A stretch of DNA of 64,000 nucleotides, from NCBI RefSeq assembly GCF_000621205.1, contig NZ_JHYY01000022.1:62001-126000 (forward strand), in the 5' to 3' direction. The translations under genes were made by a program, and so were the position numbers. The notes beneath the pieces were generated by a model that worked only from the letters and a program-made list of their open reading frames with translations, was not told where the DNA came from and made no database searches. Of this stretch, positions 55,336 to 64,000 are shown in pieces. Numbering within the stretch: the stretch's first letter is position 1; the number at the start of each line of letters is the position of its first letter. This DNA is from Halotalea alkalilenta DSM 17697 (lineage in GTDB: Bacteria > Pseudomonadota > Gammaproteobacteria > Pseudomonadales > Halomonadaceae).

Positions 55336-57154
55336 GTCCTGCTCGCTCCAATGCCGCCTTGAGCGAGCTGGCGGAGGGCTCTCCCTGTACGCGTAGATCG
55401 CCTCGTTCTCCGCTGGCGTCGAAGAACAGAAGCGTCGGCGGGCCGAACAGCCCATAGCGCGAAAGCAGGCCGCGGGCGTCCTCGGAGTCGTCGGTGAGAT
55501 CGAAGCGTACCCGCTCGAAGCCCTCGAGCAGCGCGCTGATCTCAGCGCGGGGGAAGAGCTCTGCCTCGATGCGCTTGCAGCTCACGCACCAGTCGGCGTA
55601 GAGGTCGACCAGCAGTGGCCTGCCGGCCTCTCTCGCGCGCGCCGCTGCCGCGTCGAGTTCGTCAAGGCGTGTGATGGTGGCGAAGCTCGGCGCCTCGGTC
55701 GCAGCCATCGACCGCTCGCTGCCGACGCCCGCCAGCGGGCGCAGCGGGTCGTTTTGCCCCATCGCCGCGCCGATCACGCAGGCGCCGGACCAGAGCGCCA
55801 GGGCCAGGGCCAGGGCGCGCAGCAGCGGCGCGGTGGTGCTTTCCAGTGCGCCGAGGGCGAGAGCCGTGGCGATGCCGAGTACGCCCCAGCCACACAGTAC
55901 CAGCGAGCCCGGCAGCCAAGTGGAGACCAGCCACAGTGCGACCCCGAGCAGGGCGATGGCGCAGAGCATGCGCACCCGTTCCATCCACATGCCCCGATTT
56001 GGCAGGATGCTGGCGCCGAACACGCAGACCAGGATCAACGGCACGCCCATGCCGAGGCCGAGGACGAACAGCGCAAGGGCGCCGTGGGCCGCGTTCCCGG
56101 TGGTCGAGAGATAGGCGAGGATGCCGGCGAGCGGCGCCGACAGGCAGGGGGTGACGATCAGCGTCGATACCGCGCCGGCGAGGATCAGGCCGCCGGGGCC
56201 AAGCCGGCGCAGCCGCTCCTCCAGCGCGCTGATCCGATTGCCGAATCCCGTGCTGGGCGGTCGCAGCCAGTCGAGCGTCCAGGCGGCGAGGAGGACGAAA
56301 ACCGCGGCGAAGGGCACCACTACCCAGGGCGACTGCAGCCGTCCCTGCAGATTGAAGCCGGCGCCGAGCAGGCCGATCACCAGGCCGAGCAGGGTGTAGG
56401 CGGCGACCATTCCGCCGACGTAGCAGCAGGAGAGCGCGAGCGCGCGCCGCCGCGAGGGCGCGCGACCGACGACCAGGGCGGATACGATCGGCAGCATCGG
56501 CAGCACGCAGGGGGTGAAGGTGAGCCCCAGTCCGGCGAGGAACAGAAGGCCCAGTCGCCACAGCGAGATGCCATCGTCGCGCTGGGCGGGCGCGGTGGCC
56601 GGCTCGGCCGGGAGCGGTGCGTCGAATACCGCCGGACGCTCGCCGAAGTCGACCGCGAATGTGCGCCGTTCGGGCGGGTAGCAGAGTCCCGCCTCGGCGC
56701 AGCCCTGGTACTCGAGGGTCAGCTGCAGCGCGCCGGAGGCCGGGGCCCGTTCGAGCGGAACGCTGAACTCGAGGCGCTGGTGAAAGACGTTGACGTCGCC
56801 CATGTAGGGATCGGATTTGAACTCGCCGACCGGCAGCGCCGGTTCACCGAGTATCACATCCGGCTGGTCGCTGCTCACCGCGATGCGATGGCGATAGAGA
56901 TAGTAGCCGGGCTCGATCTCGGCCCCGAACCAGACCCGCTCGCCTTCGCGCCATGCGTGGAGCCTGAAGGCCCGGTCGACCGGAAGGAAGCCGTCGCGCT
57001 CGCCGTCGAAGGTGCGGGGGCCGGCGCTCTCGCTCGCGAGGTCGCTCATCGCACCCTGGGGGTTGGCGTCTTCAGTGAATAGCGAAGAGGCCTGGACGGG
57101 GGCAAGGCCGAGCAGCAGGATCAGGCCCAGCAGCAGGGGCGCGAGGTGGCGCAT
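55319..57154 (-). CDS. dsbD: thiol:disulfide interchange protein DsbD
   Basis: This 611-residue protein passes electrons from cytoplasmic thioredoxin to periplasmic DsbC/G partners. ATG 57154 follows GAGGT and opens a signal peptide (MRHLAPLLLGLILLLGLAPV). The N-terminal periplasmic domain has the Cys pair CAEAGLC, the membrane domain has the Cys residues in FTPCVLPMLP and IVTPCLSAPL, and the C-terminal thioredoxin-like domain has ADWCVSCK. All three Cys pairs are intact. Confidence 0.93.
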   Translation of the reverse strand: MRHLAPLLLGLILLLGLAPVQASSLFTEDANPQGAMSDLASESAGPRTFDGERDGFLPVDRAFRLHAWREGERVWFGAEIEPGYYLYRHRIAVSSDQPDVILGEPALPVGEFKSDPYMGDVNVFHQRLEFSVPLERAPASGALQLTLEYQGCAEAGLCYPPERRTFAVDFGERPAVFDAPLPAEPATAPAQRDDGISLWRLGLLFLAGLGLTFTPCVLPMLPIVSALVVGRAPSRRRALALSCCYVGGMVAAYTLLGLVIGLLGAGFNLQGRLQSPWVVVPFAAVFVLLAAWTLDWLRPPSTGFGNRISALEERLRRLGPGGLILAGAVSTLIVTPCLSAPLAGILAYLSTTGNAAHGALALFVLGLGMGVPLILVCVFGASILPNRGMWMERVRMLCAIALLGVALWLVSTWLPGSLVLCGWGVLGIATALALGALESTTAPLLRALALALALWSGACVIGAAMGQNDPLRPLAGVGSERSMAATEAPSFATITRLDELDAAAARAREAGRPLLVDLYADWCVSCKRIEAELFPRAEISALLEGFERVRFDLTDDSEDARGLLSRYGLFGPPTLLFFDASGERGDLRVQGEPSASSLKAALERAGRLSRP

Positions 57155-57311
57155 GTCGAAACCTCGAGGCACGGCGAAAGGGCTTGGCGTCATCGTTGGT
57201 CCATCGTCGGCGCGGCAGGTGGCGCTTCGCCGGGGCGGGCGCCATCCTGCGCCCCTGTCGTCAGCCTACCAGCCGGTGGACGAATCGAAGGGGCGACGAC
57301 GCAGGGGAGGT

Positions 57312-57345
57312 CAAAAAGCTCAGGGAAGCGCATGGCTTCCCTGAG
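57312..57345 (-). terminator. intrinsic terminator of ppa
   Basis: CTCAGGGAAGC (57319-57329) pairs with GCTTCCCTGAG (57335-57345). On the minus strand it is followed by TTTTT. It lies 25 bases past the ppa stop. Confidence 0.82.
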
Positions 57346-57369
57346 GGGGACACGGAGATGGCTAAGGGC

Positions 57370-57906
57370 TCAGGCCTGGTCGGCGTCGAACGCTTTCTGG
57401 GCCTTGACGATCGCCTTGCGGGCCTCGTCGACATCGCCCCAGGAGTCGATCTTGACCCACTTGCCTTTCTCGAGGTCCTTGTAGTTCTCGAAGAAATGCG
57501 CGATCTGCTGGCGCAGCAGCTCGGGCAGGTCGTGGATGTTCTCCACCGCGTCATAAAGCGTGGACAGCTTGCCGTGGGGCACGCAGACCAGCTTGGCATC
57601 TTCGCCGGCCTCGTCGGTCATGTGCAGCACGCCCAGGGGGCGCGCGCGCACCACGCTGCCCGGTTGCACCGGGTAGGGGGTGACCACCAGCGCGTCGAGA
57701 GGGTCGCCGTCGTCGGCCAGCGTCTGGGGAATGAAGCCGTAGTTGGCCGGATAGAACATCGGCGTGGCCATGAAACGATCGACCATCAGGCAATCCAGGT
57801 CCTTGTCGACCTCGTACTTGATCGGCGAGTGGTTGGCCGGGATCTCGATCACTACGTAGAGATCGTCGGGAAGGCTCTTGCCGGCTGGAATGGCTTTGAA
57901 ACTCAT
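57370..57906 (-). CDS. ppa: inorganic pyrophosphatase
   Basis: This 178-residue class A soluble pyrophosphatase has the signature [10 protein letters not shown] with the metal-binding Asp residues, [15 protein letters not shown] upstream, and the expected length. ATG 57906 follows AAGGA by eight bases. It hydrolyses PPi and drives biosynthetic reactions. A PPi-linked phosphofructokinase gene lies about 2 kb away. Confidence 0.94.
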   Translation of the reverse strand: MSFKAIPAGKSLPDDLYVVIEIPANHSPIKYEVDKDLDCLMVDRFMATPMFYPANYGFIPQTLADDGDPLDALVVTPYPVQPGSVVRARPLGVLHMTDEAGEDAKLVCVPHGKLSTLYDAVENIHDLPELLRQQIAHFFENYKDLEKGKWVKIDSWGDVDEARKAIVKAQKAFDADQA

Positions 57907-58137
57907 CGATGGGTCCTTGATGAACCTAGGTTGTCTTTCAATACGCTGGGCAGAGTATACGAACAGGCCCAGGGGATTACCAACCCGCCGCCACCGAGGC
58001 AGCTTTTTGAGATAATCCGGCATGTCGCTCTGCGCTGAATGGGCTTTTATGGCAAGCTCTGGAGCTACGGTGATATCTCGCGCCGGCGCCCTCGCGGCGC
58101 TTGGACGATCGAATTGGAACGAGGGAGCGTTCGGGAC

Positions 58138-59922
58138 GTGGCAAGCGATCTAGCACTCAGTGTCGGGCAGGCCTTCGTCACCTCCGAACGGCGCCACCAT
58201 CGTTCATCCATGGCCACCCAGGTGCCCGATGGCGAGCTGCTCGCCGGGCGCGGCGCCTGTGCGGTGATCGCCGACTCCCCGTGGCGCAACGCGATCGCGC
58301 GGCAGGCTGCGGATCTCGCCGTGCGCGGATTTCTCGCCGATTACTTCTCGACGCCGCTGGATTGGAACGTCAAGCATGCGGCCACCCGCGTGCTGCGCGC
58401 GCTCAACGGCTGGTGCTACAGCCAGAGCCGCTTCGTCTCCGGTGGCAGCTACGTCAGCGCGTTCTCGGGGCTGATCCTGCTCGAGGACCAAGGGCATCTG
58501 TTCCATGCCGGCGACACTTTGGTGTTTCGCCTGCGCGGCGCCGAATTCGAGCAGCTCACCCGTGACCACGTCACCGACCTCGGCGGCTACCGCTATCCTT
58601 CCCGGGCGCTCGGCATGGACGCCAGTCTCGACATCGACTATCTCAACCTGCCGCTGGCCCAGGGCGATCTGTTCCTGTTCACCACCCAGGCGATGCGGGG
58701 TACGCTTTCGCCGAGCGACTACGTCCAGTTGATCAGCCAGGATGCGAGCGATCTCGACGGCGCCTGCGAGCGGCTCGCCGCCCGGGCGGTGGAGATGGCG
58801 AGCCTGCGTGGCTACGGCGCCGAGGCGCTGTGCTTCCAGCTGGTGCGTATCGATCGGCTCGGCAGCAGCGTCGCCAGCGCCTCCCGCGGTGTTCTGGGCG
58901 ATGGCCTGGAGCCGCCCGGTGAGCTCGAAGTGGGCGACGAGCTCGATGGTTACTGGGTCGAGGAGGTGCTGGCGCGCACCGACAGGGTGAGGGTCTATCG
59001 GGTGCGCGACGCCGCGAGCGGCGAGCGCTTGCTGCTCAAGGCACCGAGCCCCCAGCTGTCTGAGCGCAGCGGCTATCTGCGCCACTTCGTCTACCAGCGC
59101 GATCTGGTCAAACGGCTGCGCTCGCCGTTCGTCAACCGTTTGGTCGAGTTCAAGCGCCCGCCGACCCGTTACTACTATCTGATGCGCTTCGTCGAGGGCG
59201 AGCTGCTCGGCGACTGGATCCGTGGGCACGTCGGCGCTGGGCTCGAGCAGCGCCTGGACATCGCCCGGCAGCTGACCAAGGCGGTCGGCGCGTTGCACCG
59301 GCGCGAGGTGATCCACCAGGGGGTGCACCCCGACGCCTTCATCGTCGACCAGCATGGCCAGGTGGTGCTGATCGACTTCTCCTCGTGCTGCGCACGCGAC
59401 ACCGATGCCACCGCGGCGGTGGCGCTGGCGCGCGAGGTCGGACTGTCTGCGTTCAGCGCACCCGAGTATGCCCTCGACGGCGAGGTGGGACGGCGCAGCG
59501 ATCAGTTCTCGCTGGCGGCGCTGATCTACTGGCTGCTGAGCTACTCCGACGCCAGCGAACGGGGAATGAAGGCTCGCCTGGGCCTCGCCCAGGGCAGTGA
59601 CAGGGGCGGGCACTTGCCGTTCGAGACCCCGATGCAGAGCCTGCGCACCGAGATGGACCTGGAGACGCTGCACTACCGGCCGGTAAGCCGGCTGGTGCCC
59701 GAGGTGCCGGAGTCCCTCGACCTGGCGCTCAAGCGTGCGCTGTCGCCACGCCGCGAGCTGCGTTTCCGGCGCCTCTCCGAGCTGCTGGTGGCGCTGCGCG
59801 CGGGGCACGATCCGGCGCCGCGTGCCGGAGGGGCCTGGCGTCAGGTGCGCCAGGTGAGGCAGTGGCAGCTGATCGCCACGGTGCTGCTGGTGATCCTGCT
59901 GGTCAACTGGTGGCTCGGCTAG
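58138..59922 (+). CDS. PP2C-phosphatase-like/protein kinase-like fusion with degenerate catalytic residues
   Basis: The protein (594 residues from GTG 58138, with GAGGGAG upstream; ATG 58039 would add 33) has an N-terminal PP2C-like domain, a kinase-like domain (about 245-560) and a C-terminal hydrophobic anchor ([19 protein letters not shown]). It aligns in order with the bifunctional phosphatase/kinase fusions of proteobacteria. Key residues are gone: the PP2C Asn-Gln-Asp segment is replaced by RSSMATQ, ADG reads ADS, and the TTDGV metal Asp reads TTQAM. In the kinase, the HxD loop reads HQGVHPDAF, so the catalytic Asp is Gly and the loop Asn is Ala, and DFG reads DFS; the Lys of LLLKAPS remains. 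It is probably a membrane-anchored pseudoenzyme, for example a scaffold or sensor. Confidence 0.85.
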   Translation: MASDLALSVGQAFVTSERRHHRSSMATQVPDGELLAGRGACAVIADSPWRNAIARQAADLAVRGFLADYFSTPLDWNVKHAATRVLRALNGWCYSQSRFVSGGSYVSAFSGLILLEDQGHLFHAGDTLVFRLRGAEFEQLTRDHVTDLGGYRYPSRALGMDASLDIDYLNLPLAQGDLFLFTTQAMRGTLSPSDYVQLISQDASDLDGACERLAARAVEMASLRGYGAEALCFQLVRIDRLGSSVASASRGVLGDGLEPPGELEVGDELDGYWVEEVLARTDRVRVYRVRDAASGERLLLKAPSPQLSERSGYLRHFVYQRDLVKRLRSPFVNRLVEFKRPPTRYYYLMRFVEGELLGDWIRGHVGAGLEQRLDIARQLTKAVGALHRREVIHQGVHPDAFIVDQHGQVVLIDFSSCCARDTDATAAVALAREVGLSAFSAPEYALDGEVGRRSDQFSLAALIYWLLSYSDASERGMKARLGLAQGSDRGGHLPFETPMQSLRTEMDLETLHYRPVSRLVPEVPESLDLALKRALSPRRELRFRRLSELLVALRAGHDPAPRAGGAWRQVRQVRQWQLIATVLLVILLVNWWLG

Positions 59923-59942
59923 CCCGCTGCGCCGGCCAAAGC

Positions 59943-59973
59943 GGGGCCCAGCCGATGCGCTCGGGAGGGCCCC
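59943..59973. terminator. hairpin between convergent genes
   Basis: GGGGCCC (59943-59949) and GGGCCCC (59967-59973) form a stem between the kinase-like gene (+) and the phosphofructokinase gene (-). It may act in both directions; there is no T-run. Confidence 0.45.
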
Positions 59974-60004
59974 GTCGGAGCTTGCGGGCTCGTGCCCAGT
60001 CGGG

Positions 60005-61273
60005 CTAGATCGAGAACGGCGGCAGCTTGGGTGCCACCAGCGCTCGTTTGAGCTCGGCGACCTTGGGCAGGCCATTTTCGTAAGGCGGGTAGGCTTCGCC
60101 CGCGATCAGCGCAGCGAAGTAGCGCCGTCCGGCCTCGCTGATGCCGAAGCCGTCCTCGCGCAGGTATTCCGCCGGCATCATTTTCTCGCGGTTGGCGATC
60201 TCCTCCAGCGGCGCATCGAACAGCTCCCAAGCGTAGGGCGCATCGCTCACCCGCCGGATCGCCGGCATCACCGCGTTCTTGCCCTCCAGCGCGCATTCCA
60301 CCGCGCGCACCCCGACCGCATAGGCCTGGTCGACATCGACCTGCGAGGCGATATGGCGCGCGGCGCGCTGCAGATAGTCCGCTACCGCCCAATGGTACTT
60401 GTAGCCGAGCTCCTCCTTGACCATCCCGGCCAGTACCGGGGCGACTCCGCCGAGCTGGCTGTGGCCGAAGGCATCGACCAGTCCGGTATCGGCGAGGAAC
60501 TTGCCTTCGGCGTCGCGCACGCCTTCGGAGGCGACGATCACACAGTAGCCGCAGCGCTCGACGGTCTGCTTGACCTTGGCCATCACCTTGGCGCGGTCGA
60601 ACGCCACTTCGGGCAGCAGCACCAGGTGGGGCGGCTGCTCCTCTCCTTCGCCGGCCAGGCCCGCGGCGGCGGCGATCCAGCCGGCGTGGCGGCCCATCAC
60701 CTCGAGGATGAACACCTTGGTCGAGGTGGAGCACATCGAGGCGACATCGAGCGCGGCCTCGCGGGTCGATACCGCGACGTACTTGGCCACCGAGCCGAAG
60801 CCGGGTGAGTTGTCGGTCAGCGGCAGGTCGTTGTCGATGGTCTTGGCGACGTGGATCGCCTGCAGCGGATAGCCCATGCGCTCGGAGAGCTGGGAGATCT
60901 TCAGGCAGGTGTCGGCGCTGTCGCCTCCACCGTTGTAGAAGAAGTAGCGGATGTCATGGGCCTTGAACACTTCGATCAGGCGTTCGTACTGGGCGCGGTG
61001 GGTGTCGATCGATTTCAGCTTGTAGCGGCAGGAGCCGAACGCGCCGCCCGGGGTGTGGCGCAGCGCGGCGATCGCTTCGCTGCTCTCCTGGGAGGTGTCG
61101 ATCAGCTCCTCGGTGAGCGCGCCGATGATGCCATTGCGTCCGGCATAGAGGGTCTGGATCCGGTCACTGTGGCGGCGACAGGTCTCGATCACTCCGCAGG
61201 CGCTGGCGTTGATCACGGCGGTGACGCCGCCGGATTGGGCATAGAAAGCGTTGTAGCGCTTGGTTTGGGTCAT
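60005..61273 (-). CDS. pfp: 6-phosphofructokinase, probably diphosphate-dependent
   Basis: This 422-residue enzyme phosphorylates fructose 6-phosphate. It has the phosphofructokinase motifs YAQSGGVTAVINAS, YNGGGDSADT, AKTIDNDLPLTD with the catalytic Asp, VMGRHAGWIAAA and GGVAPVLAGM. The phosphate-donor loop reads GGGDS, with an Asp in place of the Gly of ATP-using enzymes (GGDGS), which is the pattern expected for PPi use. The enzyme is long, as in the PPi group, and reversible between glycolysis and gluconeogenesis. The gene is divergent from mpl. Confidence 0.85.
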   Translation of the reverse strand: MTQTKRYNAFYAQSGGVTAVINASACGVIETCRRHSDRIQTLYAGRNGIIGALTEELIDTSQESSEAIAALRHTPGGAFGSCRYKLKSIDTHRAQYERLIEVFKAHDIRYFFYNGGGDSADTCLKISQLSERMGYPLQAIHVAKTIDNDLPLTDNSPGFGSVAKYVAVSTREAALDVASMCSTSTKVFILEVMGRHAGWIAAAAGLAGEGEEQPPHLVLLPEVAFDRAKVMAKVKQTVERCGYCVIVASEGVRDAEGKFLADTGLVDAFGHSQLGGVAPVLAGMVKEELGYKYHWAVADYLQRAARHIASQVDVDQAYAVGVRAVECALEGKNAVMPAIRRVSDAPYAWELFDAPLEEIANREKMMPAEYLREDGFGISEAGRRYFAALIAGEAYPPYENGLPKVAELKRALVAPKLPPFSI

Positions 61274-61556
61274 GTGTCTCTCTCGTCGACTGTGTCGCGG
61301 GTCGCGTCCGCTGCGTTCACGCCTCCCCTGCTCGGTGGGGAGTACGCGACGGCGGCTTCTTGGTCGGCGGCAGCTCGAAGCGCCGCCCTCGCATCATACC
61401 CAAACCGGGGCGCGCTGACAGTGAAGGCGCGTAGCACAACCTCCCAGCGTCATGGCCAGGTGTACTAACCCGTGCCGGCGCCTCCCGGCCTTCGAAGCCG
61501 CTAGCCGTCATGTTAGGCTGCGCGCTCGATCGGTCATCTGGTACGGGACTCCATTC

Positions 61557-62939
61557 ATGCACGTCCATATCCTCGGTATCTGCGGCACCTTCATGGGCAG
61601 CCTCGCCCTGCTCGCGCGAGCGCAGGGGCACCGGGTCAGCGGCTCCGATGCCAATGTGTATCCGCCGATGAGCCTGCTGCTCGCACGCGAGGGGATCGCG
61701 TTGACCGACGGCTATCGAGCGGCCAACCTCGATCCGGTGCCCGACCTGGTGGTGATCGGCAATGCGATGACCCGGGGCAATCCCGAAGTCGAAGCGGTGC
61801 TCTCGCGTCGTCTGCCCTACGTCAGCGGCCCGCAGTGGCTGCGCGAGTCGGTGCTCGGCAGTCGCCCGGTGCTGGCGGTGGCCGGCACGCACGGCAAGAC
61901 CACCACGGCGAGCATGCTGGCCTGGATCCTCGAATGCGCGGGGCTCGCCCCGGGCTTCTTGATCGGCGGCGTGCCGGGCAACTTCGAGCTCTCCGCCCGG
62001 CTCGGCGATGCGGCGGCGCCTTTCGTGGTCGAGGCGGACGAGTACGACAGCGCCTTCTTCGACAAGCGCTCCAAGTTCGTCCACTACCGTCCGGACATCG
62101 CGGTACTCAACAACCTCGAGTTCGACCATGCGGACATCTTCGACGACCTGGCGGCGATCGAGCGTCAGTTCCATCACCTGGTCCGCACCGTGCCGGCGAA
62201 CGGCCGGCTGCTGGTCGCCGACGACGAGCCGGCGCTCGACCGGGTGCTGGCACGCGGCTGCTGGACGCCGGTCGAGCGTTTCGGCGAGCGTGAGGAGTCG
62301 CCCTGGAAGCTGCGTCTGGAGAGCTGCGACGCCAGCCGCTTCACCCTGCGCGGCATGGGCCAGCAGGCGAGCATCGATTGGGCGCTGAGCGGCGTTCACA
62401 ACGTGCGTAACGCCTTGGCGGCGTCGGCCGCCGCTGCTGCGATAGGGGTAGGGCTTGCGGCCAGTGCTGCGGCGCTGGCTGCCTTCCAGCCGCCGCGCCG
62501 GCGCCAGGAGCTTCGTGGGGAGGTGGACGGGATCGGGGTGATCGACGATTTCGCCCATCACCCCACTGCGATCAAGCTCACCCTGGAGGGCATGCGCGCA
62601 GCGCTCGGACGCCATCGCGCCGGGGGCGGGCCGGGCAGGCTGCTGGCGGTGATCGAGCCGCGTTCCAATACGATGAAGCTTGGCGCGATGCGCGAGCGCC
62701 TGGCGCAGAGCGTGGACGCCGCCGACCGGGTCTACTGGTACCAGCCGCCAGGGCTCGGCTGGTCGCTAGACGAAGTCGCCGCGCAGTGCCGTCCGCCCGC
62801 CGAGGTGCACAGCGAACTCGACCGGCTGATCGCGGCGCTGGTCGCCGAGGCTCGTTCGGGCGATCGGATCGTGGTGATGAGCAATGGCAGCTTCGGCGGG
62901 CTGCACGAACGGCTGCTGCGGGCGCTCGAGGCACGCTGA
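61557..62939 (+). CDS. mpl: UDP-N-acetylmuramate:L-alanyl-gamma-D-glutamyl-meso-diaminopimelate ligase
   Basis: This 460-residue Mur-ligase family enzyme recycles cell-wall tripeptide by joining it to UDP-MurNAc. ATG 61557 begins MHVHILGICGTFMGSLALLA, the Mpl N-terminus. The ATP loop is AGTHGKTTTASM, followed by VEADEYDSAFFDKRSKF and IDDFAHHPTAIKLTLEGMRA, given in parts. It is followed by an intrinsic terminator. Confidence 0.93.
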   Translation: MHVHILGICGTFMGSLALLARAQGHRVSGSDANVYPPMSLLLAREGIALTDGYRAANLDPVPDLVVIGNAMTRGNPEVEAVLSRRLPYVSGPQWLRESVLGSRPVLAVAGTHGKTTTASMLAWILECAGLAPGFLIGGVPGNFELSARLGDAAAPFVVEADEYDSAFFDKRSKFVHYRPDIAVLNNLEFDHADIFDDLAAIERQFHHLVRTVPANGRLLVADDEPALDRVLARGCWTPVERFGEREESPWKLRLESCDASRFTLRGMGQQASIDWALSGVHNVRNALAASAAAAAIGVGLAASAAALAAFQPPRRRQELRGEVDGIGVIDDFAHHPTAIKLTLEGMRAALGRHRAGGGPGRLLAVIEPRSNTMKLGAMRERLAQSVDAADRVYWYQPPGLGWSLDEVAAQCRPPAEVHSELDRLIAALVAEARSGDRIVVMSNGSFGGLHERLLRALEAR

Positions 62940-62960
62940 GCTCCGCCAGAGCACCGCATG

Positions 62961-62992
62961 AGCGCCACCCGCCCGGGCGAGTGGCGCTTTTT
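62961..62992 (+). terminator. intrinsic terminator of mpl
   Basis: AGCGCCAC (62961-62968) pairs with GTGGCGCT (62981-62988), followed by TTTTT. It lies between convergent genes. Confidence 0.82.
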
Positions 62993-63005
62993 CGTGCGCT
63001 GGTGT

Positions 63006-64000
63006 TCAGGCCTGGGGCAGGAGCAGCATGCGCGCCAGCAGCAGCACGATCGAGAGCCCGAGTACCCAGGGCCAGTGCTGCCACGACAGCTGCTGCTTGG
63101 CGTGGTACTGGTAGCTGATCCGCACCGCCGAGCAGACCATCAGGCCGACCAGCGCGCCGCCGATCAGATCGCTCGCCCAGTGGACCCCGTAGGCGAGCCG
63201 CGATATCGCCATCAGCATGATCAAAAGCGTCGCCGCCCAGTAGGGCCAGCTGCGCAGGCTGTGCGGCAGCCGCTGGGCGACGAAGGCCGCGGCCAGGCCG
63301 TATACCACCACTGCGGCGGAGGTATGGGCGCTGGGATAGGAAAACGAGTTGGCGAGGTGATCCGGCGTGTCCGGACGGACGCGCTGGATCACCTGCTTGA
63401 GCACGGTGTTGAGCAGGCTGATCAGGCCGAGTGCGAGCATCCAGTGGAGCAGCGCGGCGTAGTAGCGTCGATACAGCCACCACACAAGCCAGGGCAGGGT
63501 GAAGGCGGCGATGCCGTAGGTGTCGCCGATCAGATCGAAATGGCTGGCGATGGACAAGGGCCAGCCGAGCTTGGCCAGCTCGATGAACATTGCCTGGCCG
63601 CGCAGGTCCATCACCAGCGGCTCGCGGCCGTGGAGCAGTACCACCCCGGTCCAGACGATGAACAGCAATCCCGTCGCCAGCAGCAGCGCGAAGGAGGCCA
63701 GCGGCGGCTCGCGGCCAGGAAACCTGCCATTGAGCCGGCGCCACAGCCGGCGCCCGGCGTTGCTCTGCCGGGCCCAGCCCAAGGCGCTGCGATAGCCGAT
63801 GCCGGGACGATCGAACAGCCTGCGCAGCCAGGAAAAGGTAAGTATCGCCAGCAGCGTGACGAAGGCGAACTCGATCAGCCACACCATGGTGTCGTGGGAG
63901 AGTGCGAGGTTCGCGCTCCAGGCCTGGCCCAGGTAGTAGCCGGGAAGGATGTACAGCGGCGCCCAGCCCAGCGCCGAAAGCGCGTTGACCAGCGCGAAAC
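63006..64000 (-). CDS. DedA-PAP2 fusion membrane protein (N-terminus beyond window)
   Basis: The frame stays open to the window edge. The C-terminal 290 residues form a PAP2 phosphatase: KQVIQRVRP, YPSAHTSAAVVV and SRLAYGVHWASD match the three PAP2 motifs, embedded in six hydrophobic segments. Upstream of ATG 63887 the same frame reads FALVNALSALGWAPLYILPG and YYLGQAW, which is the conserved end of a DedA/VTT domain. So the gene is a DedA-PAP2 fusion, an arrangement known in proteobacteria, and 63887 is only an internal Met. Such proteins probably handle lipid phosphates or undecaprenyl phosphate at the membrane. Confidence 0.83.
   Translation of the reverse strand, partial: FALVNALSALGWAPLYILPGYYLGQAWSANLALSHDTMVWLIEFAFVTLLAILTFSWLRRLFDRPGIGYRSALGWARQSNAGRRLWRRLNGRFPGREPPLASFALLLATGLLFIVWTGVVLLHGREPLVMDLRGQAMFIELAKLGWPLSIASHFDLIGDTYGIAAFTLPWLVWWLYRRYYAALLHWMLALGLISLLNTVLKQVIQRVRPDTPDHLANSFSYPSAHTSAAVVVYGLAAAFVAQRLPHSLRSWPYWAATLLIMLMAISRLAYGVHWASDLIGGALVGLMVCSAVRISYQYHAKQQLSWQHWPWVLGLSIVLLLARMLLLPQA

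Noticed and set aside
58204-60075. 623-codon minus-strand frame over the PP2C-kinase gene
   Set aside because: It is antisense to a recognisable domain protein and has no ribosome site.

Overview
The window looks like chromosome of a GC-rich gammaproteobacterium, most likely a member of the Halomonadaceae or a close relative. The reasons are the housekeeping block purH-fis-dusB-prmA-accC-accB-dsbD, a PPi-type phosphofructokinase, GTG/ATG starts with clear GGAG-type ribosome sites, and a benzoate gene set of the gammaproteobacterial type. This placement is inference from gene content, not from a search.

Layout. (1) 1-4053: the end of catechol 1,2-dioxygenase followed by benABCD, i.e. benzoate to catechol to ring cleavage. 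(2) 4054-4503: a non-coding stretch bracketed by two identical 31-bp palindromic repeats. (3) 4504-15071: a beta-oxidation-type module: acyl-CoA dehydrogenase and an IclR regulator on the minus strand, divergent from enoyl-CoA hydratase, 3-hydroxyacyl-CoA dehydrogenase, a family III CoA-transferase, EtfB, EtfA, ETF-quinone oxidoreductase and thiolase. (4) 15072-20880: a visibly more A/T-rich block with a Baeyer-Villiger monooxygenase, an aldehyde dehydrogenase, a short-chain dehydrogenase and an AraC regulator, ending at a truncated aldo/keto reductase. Blocks 3 and 4 together could take a cyclic alcohol or ketone through lactone and dicarboxylate chemistry to acetyl-CoA and succinyl-CoA; the lactone hydrolase is not in the window. 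(5) 21028-24518: two exported proteins (one Tat-dependent with LVIVD repeats) and a divergent LysR regulator.

(6) 24581-41573: a large nutrient-scavenging locus. A LysR regulator faces a dipeptide/nickel-type ABC importer (one gene is a permease-ATPase fusion), two paralogous FMN-dependent monooxygenases of the NtaA/SnaA class with a flavin reductase, and then a second complete importer of the same class with an M20 peptidase and a double-ATPase. The plausible role is uptake and oxidative cleavage of an organosulfur or aminocarboxylate compound; the substrate cannot be read from sequence.

(7) 41746-64000: core genome. It holds tRNA-Leu(UAG), comF, a run of very small membrane proteins and a lipoprotein, srkA, folE, gabD, the purH-to-accB block, dsbD, ppa, a PP2C/kinase-like protein that has lost its catalytic residues, PPi-phosphofructokinase, mpl, and a DedA-PAP2 fusion cut by the window edge.
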